NCBI GenBank assembly: GCA_902806575.1
Contig: CADCXD010000018.1
Coordinates: 124,001-188,000 of the forward strand
Length of the DNA: 64,000 nt
Reading direction: 5' to 3'
From: Jackrogersella multiformis
Taxonomy: Eukaryota; Ascomycota; Sordariomycetes; Xylariales; Hypoxylaceae
The notes beneath the pieces are model-generated. The model saw only the letters and a program-made list of their open reading frames with translations, was not told where the DNA came from and searched no databases. Made by a program: the position numbers and the translations under genes. Below, one piece after another: positions 55,236-64,000 of this stretch; the stretch's first letter is position 1; each line of letters opens with the position of its first letter.

Positions 55236-58200
55236 TTATACCAGCTCGTCGAGGTCGTCGTCGTCCCAGCCTAGTCGCTCATAAATCGAAGGTTTTCGCT
55301 CGGGCGCCTTCCCCTTGTTAGATGCGGCATTATTGGAATTGGCAGTAGTCGTATCCAAGATTCGTCGTTTCGCCGGCGTGGATGTCACAAGTCTATCTAA
55401 AGGAATGGGCACCGCACGAGGCTTCACAGGTGTCTCTGTGAGCTCGTCAAACCCAATCCCACTGTCGTGGAATGACATCGATGATGATTTTCGTGACATG
55501 ATAGGTGATGACACGAGAATGGCTTCATCATCGACCTCAGTAACAGATAAGAAACTCTGTCTAAAGCTGGAAGATTTAGCAGGAGTTGCTTCGACTTGGC
55601 CCTTTGATGCTCCTGGACGTGGAATACTTGGAGAATTATCCAGAGCAAACGCGGCATCGTGACTACGCTTTCTTGGCCCCGAAGAAGGAATAAATGAAGA
55701 GGAAGGCGTGGCCGTCGATTCATAAGATCCCGCGCCTCGGAAAAGAGTTGGCTGACTGCCCGTACCAAGGACGTCCTTGAAACGTTTTCCTACCGGCGTA
55801 GCCTTTACGATATCCTGAGGTCGTGGATGCTGTGTTGGCTTCCGTGATTCTGCAGGCCGATTAGTACCAGGACGAAATAGGGAATCGAGACAAAGCTATT
55901 TTTAACTTACTCTTCAGCTGAGAGAGACTGGTATTAGCTCGTCTCTCTGCTGCCTCAGCTATGTTCTTGCCTACGACATCTCGGTTAGGGCGTCTCAGGA
56001 AAGATATGGCATCTTGCAACTCCGCCTTCACTAATGCTTCCTTCTTCGCTTTGTCTTCATCCGATCTCCGCTTGGGCGCTGCTACCGGTGGACGTGAGAG
56101 TTTTCCTTTAGATGTAGCTGAATCTGCCTTTGGGACGTTCATCATAGACAGTGGCTCACTAGTCTCTCGCTTTAACATGGGAGTTGAAGCAGATCTCATC
56201 AATGCGATTACTCCGCTTGGGCCACGCGACATACTTCGACGATGCTTCTCAGACTCCTTTGAAAGAACACTCTCAAGCGTCCCGGATGACTTTGATGTCT
56301 TGGATAACGACGGGCGCTTTGTCGCCGAGCCGGGCTTTGACTTTGCTTTCGTCACGGGTTCTGGTTTCTTCTCCAACTTCTTTACTTTGGGTTTGGGCGG
56401 CGGCATCATAAGCGGTCCGCCCAACTTGCGATTGATGTAATCGCATTTTTCAGGTAACCTCGCAGAGAAGCTTTGAGAAACGTCAGCATCCAGCTCCTTG
56501 GCCGTAGGTCAAGGTTGCCTTACAATGGTACAATAATATCGACGCAGAAATCCTTCAAAGGGTCCGAGGTGGCCCTTGATGACTTCTGCGTGTCTGCCTC
56601 CTTACCGGTCTGGCTATTATCCGGGAACTTAACCTCATCCAGCGCAGTTGATTGCCAGATACATAATCGATCCGCGAGGATATCGACAAGGACCGGTAAA
56701 TTATTGCGGCCATTGCGCTTCTTAGTAGAGACATCCTTTGGTACTTCCGTAGCCGCTTCCTCGAGACCAGGCAGGCCTGGTAATTGTGAGTCGTCATCGT
56801 TCCGAGATATTACTAACGGCTCTAGTGCAAGGATCTCAAGGATGATGATCATCTGTAATTGCGTCTCCCTCGATCGTAGCCAGGCTATCTGAAGCTTGGT
56901 ATCCTGCGGTTCGGTCGTCGTCATCGCCTCGTCGTCCTTAAACTGTGGCTTGCGTGAATTCCACCACGTTTTAATGCGTTCGTCCTCCATCGGATACAGG
57001 CCATCCTTACCAATCTTCATTTTCTTGATTTTCCGCTTTTTATTCTTGGCATTGTCTTGTTCGGCCTCGGAGTCTTCATACATAGTCTTCATTTTGGAGA
57101 TGATGCCTGGAATCGACTCCCGGTACTTCTTGTCGATTTGTGCGGTCGTCGAGACAAGACTTTTTAGGAAACCTACCAAATTATTCATGTCCAGGTTCGA
57201 ATCGCAATCTAGATGGAAAGCAGCACGTGCCCGAGAGAGAGGACCTTTTGCGAAATATGCCAAGGAACCCTTACTAATGTTAGACAGCTAATGAGTTGAA
57301 GTGTCCTTGGAGCACCTACCACGGAATGATAAAGAGATTCGAAATATTGGTTCCGGATGTTATTAAATATAATTTCCGCGGTTGGTGCAGCGAGAAAATC
57401 GTCGATCTCGGGAGCTTTGATCTCTTGGCTTTCGACTTGGGTTTCAAGAGTCCCAATGGATGGGTCATCTCGAATCCGCGTACCATCTGACTGCGATTCG
57501 GTATTGTCCTGGGCTAGTGTGGGTGGCCCGACAAGTTGGGACGGTGTCGAGTCAGAACGAGGTCTCACAGGCTTCTTCACTATCGACTGTATAGCTTCAA
57601 TCGCAAGCCTCCTCTTCTTAGTCTCGTGATGTAAGTGAGGGGTTGTCAATGGCTGCGGCGTGTTCGAGTCTATGGATATATTAATCCGCTTCTCGATTAA
57701 TCGGGGTAGAGACACTGAAGCGAACTTTTCAAGGTCCTGGAGGTCCACCCAGGAGCCGATATGGCAGAGAGTATATAATCCGTTTGTCTGGCGTTCTAGT
57801 ACATATATAGACTTGTTTGATTCTAGTCGAGCAACCAGAACAACAGGACGAGATCTAAGGCGGCCCTCAAGATCTAGAATCTTGATGCTTGACTCGAAAG
57901 ACCGGGAGGATTCGAAGTTTCCATATGGAGAAGAGAGGTCGAGGTAGGAAATCTGTAGATGTTCTCGGGGAAGAAGCATTAAAGGTTGGAGACTGCGTGG
58001 CTTGACCGAAAGGTTTGGAGGATGTGGCTGGGATGGGTTTAGCAATGAGGCCAGATAGAGTGAAGTATTGGTAAGACTTGAATTGACTTGACTTGACTTA
58101 CTTTAATGACAATTGGAGACTTGAGGAGCTCTTCTAAGGTCTCAATAGCTCCGTTATATTTGTATTTCTGGCTTGGGGAACCATTGTTGGCGCTGACCTG

Positions 58201-58293
58201 ACTAGAAGCTATAGGTTCCCTACGTGGAGGCGACGAAAGAATCATGCCGGATGATCGACGCGACGCGTCCGGCGCAAGAATTGTAGGAGGCAT
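55236..58293 (-). CDS. sld3: DNA replication initiation regulator Sld3 (treslin-like)
   Basis: On the minus strand five exons fit: 58293-58102, 58027-57320, 57269-56524, 56470-55911 and 55849-55236, giving 939 residues. Introns are 74, 50, 53 and 61 nt. The conserved Sld3 core begins at LAYFAKGPLSRARAAFH (about residue 302), with NNLVGFLKSLVSTTAQIDKK, KDGLYPMEDERIKTWW, LRSRETQLQMIIILEILALE, NLPVLVDILADRLCIWQST, LKDFCVDIIVPFFSARLPE and INRKLGGPLMMPPP. A basic Ser/Pro-rich region follows, with SRGPSGVIALMRSAS, KKEALVKAELQDAIS and many potential CDK sites (TPAK, TPVK), ending YERLGWDDDDLDEL. Sld3 with Sld7 loads Cdc45 at origins and, when phosphorylated by CDK, binds Dpb11. The start at MPPTILAPDAS was chosen over an upstream Met whose extension looks untranslated. 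It shares a divergent promoter with the MAPKKK gene. Confidence 0.93.
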
Positions 58294-60044
58294 ATGAAAT
58301 CGGTAAATCGAGTTCCATCTATGGGTAGGCTTGAAAGAAAACAAAAAGAAATGCAAATAATATGAATTCTATCATGAATTGATCTATAGGAGTGTAGTAG
58401 TGTAATTGGTAGTGTAATTGATAGTGTAGTACTTCGTACATCAAATCGTTAAACCTTTAGTTGATTTCAAGATTCAAATGATTTTAGAGACGGGGGTACT
58501 AGGTACCTAGGTACTTACAGCTGCTAGTTGGCGATTAAAGTTAAAGATTCAAAAATGCGCCAAGAAAGTAAAAAAAGCACAGGCCATAAGCTGCATTCTT
58601 ATGACTTCACGCGTCAAATTTACACGTCTTTTTGCGCGATGAGGGGTACCGGTACAACCATGAGACTGCACAGCCACACATTGAAAATTGCCCAGGTGGA
58701 AAATCACTTCTAAAGGTGTGGCTCATACATTCATGATTGGTGCCCAGTTGTTAGATCAAGTGGCTTGAATGCATGCAGCCAATTAGATACCTACTCAGTA
58801 TTATCGCAGTCTTAGCTTTCCAACTTTAGCAAATTACTTGAAGAATTCAAAGATCCCGGAGTAATTATTCCGCCACATCATTACTAACAATTAGAACATC
58901 GAGATTACGGCGCTGTACTTCCACACTTTGAAACTGCCACCTACCTAGGTACCTAAGTTAGGTAGGTAGGTACCAATGACCAAAACAGTTGAACAGCAAC
59001 TTTACGAAGCAGCGAAGGTTTACCTAAACTTCTAAGGTTTCTGACTAGGTACCTGGTCTACCAAGGTGGTTTTCAAGATTGCCTTATCGCACGATCGCAC
59101 GGGCAAAGCGGCTCTAGCTCCAACGTACCTAATAGGTTGAGGGTTTGACTACCTAGAAGGTAGGTAGGTACGTTTAGCTCCCTCACTAAAGTACCATTCA
59201 TGATTTCCCACACTGCTACCCTCTCTCTAATCTGACCAATCATTGGAAATGCTCTGTGCTACAACCTTTTTTAGCTTCCACCAAGGACCACCACAGAAAA
59301 GAAAAGTCACTTATGCAAGTTTCTGAATCGGTAGAGCCTACCTGTGTATTCTACGTACCTGCCTATGCCTAGGTGGGTAGTAACGAGTTTAATAATATCT
59401 ATTATCTACCTAGGTATTATCTATTATCCATTATCCTGATTTCCGAACGACCTACCTTACATACCTACCTCACCTACCTCTACCTACCCTTACATTTGGA
59501 GAAGTCATCATCACCATTGAAATTTCAATCATTATTTCCCAAAGACGAACTCCAAGTAGCCTTTCAAATCTAATGTGCTTGTTATTGCTATCAAATAAGT
59601 TCATATATTTGAAGCTGGCTTCCATCACCTTATCGGATTGATCAATTTATTTTAGCGGCAGTGGTCGAATCAGATGAAAGCGCCCCGACTGAGTGGAAAC
59701 CTGCAAAGCCTGAGTCAATAACTTTTTCGTCCACTTTGCAAGCTCAAGGGTGCTATTTTTTCTCTCTCCCTCATGGATCACCCTGGCCTGGTCCCATTGT
59801 GAATAGCTGACTTGCTTGGCGACCTTGTTTTGACTGCGACCCAACGAGACCTAATCCCATGATCCATCGCAGCTCTTCAATAGTACCTATTCCTATTCCT
59901 CTAGTGTACCTATCGGTAGTCATCCTTTTTTCTTATAACTTCGGTATTGGTTAACTTGCTATACCAATTCCTCCGGATGACCATCTGACCAACTTTCGTG
60001 CCTCTGGGTCTGGTTCCGGCAAGTTGCATTCGTTAATTGACGAC
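58294..60044. other. Divergent intergenic region of sld3 and the MAPKKK gene
   Basis: About 1.75 kb. Its right half is dense in TACCTAGGTA-type motifs (58500-58515, 58940-58972, 59045, 59155-59170, 59405, 59455-59490). Small open frames at 58528, 59373 and 59647 show no features. Confidence 0.5.
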
Positions 60045-63000
60045 ATGTCCGCCGAAACTTCACCACGCGCCGTTCGATTCTCCCCTAGCGAAATTGACCT
60101 GGTTCAAGATAAGGCCACGAACCCCCGGCCTATTGCTATCTCTACCGACTCTGATGGCTCAGGCTCGTCCGAAGATTATACTCACGATCCGCACGAGCTA
60201 GAACGTCAGGATGAGCTGGGGTCTCTGCCCCCCTACGGAGACGGCAGTCTCTCGAGCTCTTTGGCGCCGATAGCCCCGAACTCCGTCGCCAACAATACAG
60301 CGAGACAACGAGGTTCTTCTGGCGAGGCGAACGTGAACAATATCACCAACGGTGTTGGGGCCCGCCAACAACAGCCACAACAACAACAACGGCCCAATGT
60401 TACGAGAACTCCTTCTAGCACTTATGCCCCGCAAAGGGGCCCTCCTCCTCAGACCCCGTCCTTCATCTCTATTTCAACTCGGTCCGGATCCCGTCGGAGA
60501 GACCCTGCCGATAAGTTTCGCGACCAAGAACCTGCCTACCTGCGCATGATGCGTCAAGATCAGCCTCCTAATGGATACTTCGATCCATACACCCCTAGCG
60601 TAGATTACTCCGATGAAGAGTCCGAAGGCGAAACCCCTTCTTCCGAAGGCATTTTCGACGATCGATTCCCCCACGATGAGACGATCATGTTCCAAAACCT
60701 AATAGATGACACTCAACCGACCGAGGAGGACATTAAAGATCCAGTCAACCGTGAGCGGCTGGAATGGCATGGTATGCTAGCGGCAGTCTTGACAGGTGAT
60801 GTTGTGAAACAAGAGAAGAAACGACTTATCGGTACATCGGAATCGCAAGGTGGAAAATCTACGTATAAGAGTGAATTGTGGCTGGGAATTAGGTCGAAAA
60901 TGACCGGCCGGTCTCTCGCTGTCCAGCGGAGGGTAGTAGAAGAGGCGAGAGGGAATCTTGATCGGACGATTGACGAAATTACTCGATTTGAAGTGCAGGG
61001 CGAGACCGCAGCCGGCAAACCAGCCATTGAGCAGGTTCGGGATATCGTCAAGAAGATCGAAAAGTGCGAGAGTCTATATCCCTCGTGGCAAACGTTGGGA
61101 GTCGCACACTCTCAAGTCACGTCGCAGGCATTTCAAGAAGCTTACGATGCCGTCATGTCGTGGTATAATACTAATGAAATGATCAACACTGAGCTATCAA
61201 TCCTTAAGAAGTGGGTTGGCAATGATGATCTAGATTTTCAAAGGACGAAGCAGAGGTCGCCGAGCACCAACGGCTTAAGCGATGAAACCTCGTTCCTGGA
61301 CCGCCTTTTGAAGGAGGATGGCTTAAGATCACTACACGAGGATGACGAAGCCGCCAGGCTAGAGCATGCCTGGAAGACCAAGTCGCTCATCCGAAGGAGC
61401 ATGCTGACACCGATCTCGACCACGACTGCCAAGGCTAAAGAAACCCTCATTATGAATTCAGCTGCCTTTCATAAGCGACATCTCCCCCCATATATCGAAG
61501 AGCTACTTACCCTAATCAGCTTTCCGTCGCGCTTGATCGAAGAAATCATCAAAGTCAGAGTAGCTTATGCGAGGAAGATGAAAGAGACTACTCAGCAAAC
61601 CCCTATACTTCAGGATCAGATGATCTCGCAATTCGAGATCCTGCTAAAGCTTGCGATTAGAATCAAGCAGGAGAATCTCATGGTTTCTCAGCCTCAACTT
61701 GGATGGCACCTACCACCATGTATCGATGAGACCTTTGACCAGGTGGTACTCGATGCTTTAAAATACTACTTTAAGATGTTGAATTGGAAGCTCAGCAGGA
61801 ACAAGAATACATTCAAAGAGGCTGAGGTCTTGTTTCAAGAATGGGATTTCGCCAATGAGATTGGCCGCCATCTTGTCGGGGGCGACGTCGAAGTTGCGGA
61901 ACAGTTTAGCAACCTCACGTATAAAGCTCTGAATCGTCTTAGTCAGACGTTTGAGCGTGAGCTTCAGAGGAAACCTAAGGAGAGCGCGGACGATATGAGC
62001 AAGAGGTACATGCAAATGTTGGATTCAGTACGAGTTCGGCAGAGGATGCTCCAGCGGTTCTCGAGGATGCTGAGTGAGCACTACGAAAACGCGTCAGATA
62101 TGAGCATCGCCCTCGGTGCTGAGGGACTTAGGTCCCTATATGAACGACTTTCAGTTACGGGGCACTTTCTGGTCGATGAAGTCGACGGCATTCAGATCAT
62201 AGCTTCACCAGCCCTGATCGATCGTGATGACGAGGTCCAGTCAATACTGCGAAATTGCTTCCACGAGCAGCTCTCTGAGGACCCTACGGACCCATACATA
62301 TTAATACTTCGCCCGGAAGCTGCGCTGCATTGGTTTGGTAATCGACGACCTCAGCCTCTAAACGTCGAGTCAACAGATCTCAAGCTAGGTCAGATGCGTC
62401 TCATCGCGGATGGTTCTCAAACCCGGTTGACGAACGCGCGGAAGCTCTTCTTGGAAACGATCGATATGCATCTCGACCTCATCGTAGAAGCGCGCTCGAA
62501 TCTGCACAAAGTCAACACGAGACTTTTCGAAATCCGAAAGGTTGGCTTCAAGTTATCCAACACATTCATGGACAGCGTTGAGATCATCCGAAAGCAAACC
62601 AAAGGGTTAGATTGTCAGGACCTCATTCAAACATGCTTCGTCTTCGCAACGGAATTCGGCCAGCGATCGCTTCTTTACATGGACAGCAATCGACGACAAA
62701 TGAATAATATGAAGCTCACTAAGCTAAGCTTGGACTGGGTAAGCTTCATTTGTGACGACTGTAGAGTTTCCGATCGCAAATCATTCCGTTGGGCTGTACC
62801 CGCGTTAGAATTTGCCATGGGCATGACAAGAGGTCGACATATCCTAGGACTCGGCGATGATGAGTATTCAAAATTGCGTGCGAAAGTGTCGGGCTGCATG
62901 TCGCTTCTCATCTCGCACTTCGATATCCTCGGTGCCAAGTCTAACCAGGCAGCACAATTAGAGCGGGAGCGAATCGAAGCCCTCGTTGGGCAGTTCAAGA

Positions 63001-64000
63001 GGTTCGATAAAAATAGAATGCTCGACGACGACGAGGCTACCAAGTATATACAGGAACAACGCTCAATACGACTCGCTGATATCGAAGAAGTACAAAGGCG
63101 GACTGTCGAAGAGAGGCAAGGACTTGGGCGAGTGCTAGAGGTTTCTAACGAAGTTGACCGTTCATTGGCATACCTATCATCATCTGCCACTAACGTGACC
63201 ATGAGATGGCAACAGGGGCACTTCGTCGGCGGCGGCACGTTTGGTAATGTCTACGCTGCTATGAACTTGGATACCGGTCATCTCATGGCCGTCAAAGAAA
63301 TCAGACTGCAAGATGCCAAGTTGATACCTCAGATCGCAACGCAAATCAAAGACGAGATGGGTGTTCTGGAAGTCCTCGATCATCCCAACGTCGTTTCCTA
63401 CTACGGTATCGAAGTCCATCGCGACAGGGTGTATATTTTCATGGAGTTTTGTTCAGGCGGTTCATTGGCTGGTCTGTTGGAACACGGTCGCATCGAGGAC
63501 GAACAAGTTATCATGGTTTACGCGCTGCAGCTTCTCGAGGGGCTAGCCTACCTACACGAGAGCGGCATTGCTCACCGCGATATCAAACCAGAAAGTAAGC
63601 TGAGCATTTCTATCATCTGGCTGATCACACGCTAATATTTACTCAGACATCCTCCTCGACCACAACGGTGTCATCAAATATGTCGATTTTGGTGCTGCCA
63701 AGGTTATTGCACGCCAGGGACGCACACTAGTACACGGCCTCGCTGCTACGAAGCCCAACAAATCGATGACCGGCACACCTATGTATATGTCACCCGAGGT
63801 CATCAAGGGCGAGAACCCAGGGCGTGCCGGGGCGGTAGACGTGTGGTCTCTGGGATGTGTAATTCTTGAGATGGTCACCGGCCGCCGGCCATGGTCTAAT
63901 CTCGACAACGAATGGGCAATCATGTACAATATTGCTCAAGGCAACCCCCCGCAACTCCCAAGTATAGATCAGCTGAGCGAGCAAGGGATAGACTTCTTAA
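60045..64000 (+). CDS. sskB: HOG-pathway MAP kinase kinase kinase (Ssk2/SskB/OS-4 type), 3' end outside window
   Basis: Exon 1 is 60045-63594 and exon 2 starts at 63647 and continues past the window. The 52-nt intron has GTAAGC and ACTCAG and splits Asn of the kinase catalytic loop (HRDIKPE-N). The ATG at 60045 (MSAETSPRAVRFSPSEIDL) is the first in frame. The N-terminus is disordered with a Gln-rich run. The long middle region (about residues 220-1050) is the helical regulatory domain typical of Ssk2. The kinase domain starts near residue 1058: VGGGTFGNVYAAMN (Gly loop), MAVKEIRL (catalytic Lys), HPNVVSYYGIEVH, MEFCSGGSLAGLLE, HRDIKPEN, VDFGAAK, GTPMYMSPEV and VDVWSLGCVILEMVTGRRPW. It should phosphorylate the Pbs2-type MAPKK downstream of the Ssk1 response regulator in osmostress and fludioxonil responses. 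Confidence 0.93.

Noticed and set aside
1..64000. CRISPR arrays, bacterial operons, prophage or secondary-metabolite cluster
   Set aside because: Intron-bearing eukaryotic genes throughout; no spaced repeats of CRISPR type and no PKS, NRPS or terpene synthase signatures seen.

Overview
The window is nuclear DNA of a filamentous ascomycete (Pezizomycotina, most likely Sordariomycetes). Protein genes carry mostly 50-85 nt introns with GTATGT/GTAAGT-type donors, CTAAC-type branch sites and YAG acceptors. The gene set is fungal (Nst1, Sld3, Ssk2/SskB-type MAPKKK, Rho3, Tma20, mL40, TRAPPC12-like). One retrotransposon shows the C-to-T/G-to-A decay of repeat-induced point mutation (RIP). Exon coordinates below were worked out by hand from splice signals and reading-frame continuity; no search or alignment was run.

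Layout. 1-7.3 kb: a DHA1-type MFS transporter (+), a nucleotidyltransferase-like protein (+) and a TRAPPC12-like tetratricopeptide protein (-). 9-12 kb: mitochondrial ribosomal protein mL40 (+), convergent with the Rho3 GTPase (-), which contains a 6-nt microexon. 15.3-21.5 kb: Nst1 (+), convergent with a Cys-rich single-pass membrane protein (-). 21.5-28 kb: gene-poor, with a tiny I78-type peptidase inhibitor (-). 28-31.8 kb: Tma20 (+), convergent with an unrecognised protein carrying Thr-Pro repeats (-). 31.8-36.8 kb: no gene seen. 36.8-44.7 kb: a sugar porter (+) whose fifth intron reads as a spliceosomal twin intron, a bHLH regulator (-) and a membrane-anchored sulfotransferase-like protein (+). 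44.9-51.7 kb: a tRNA-Phe gene (-) and, 209 bp upstream of it, a complete but RIP-destroyed LTR retrotransposon with a TATAT target duplication. 52.6-64 kb: a type-B carboxylesterase (+), Sld3 (-) and, divergent from Sld3, a HOG-pathway MAPKKK (+) that runs off the right edge.

The genes form no obvious cluster. They are mostly housekeeping functions (secretory traffic, translation, replication initiation, osmostress signalling, polarity) plus three transport or esterase genes in more variable neighbourhoods. Intergenic DNA is peppered with the short palindromic motif TACCTAGGTA and its partial copies, which I do not see in the exons.

Most notable observations: the apparent frameshift in the sugar porter disappears if its 229-nt intron is a [D1,2] stwintron; the Rho3 switch-I region is encoded partly by a 6-nt exon; and RIP intensity tapers at both outer edges of the LTR element, so the two LTRs preserve complementary halves of the original sequence.
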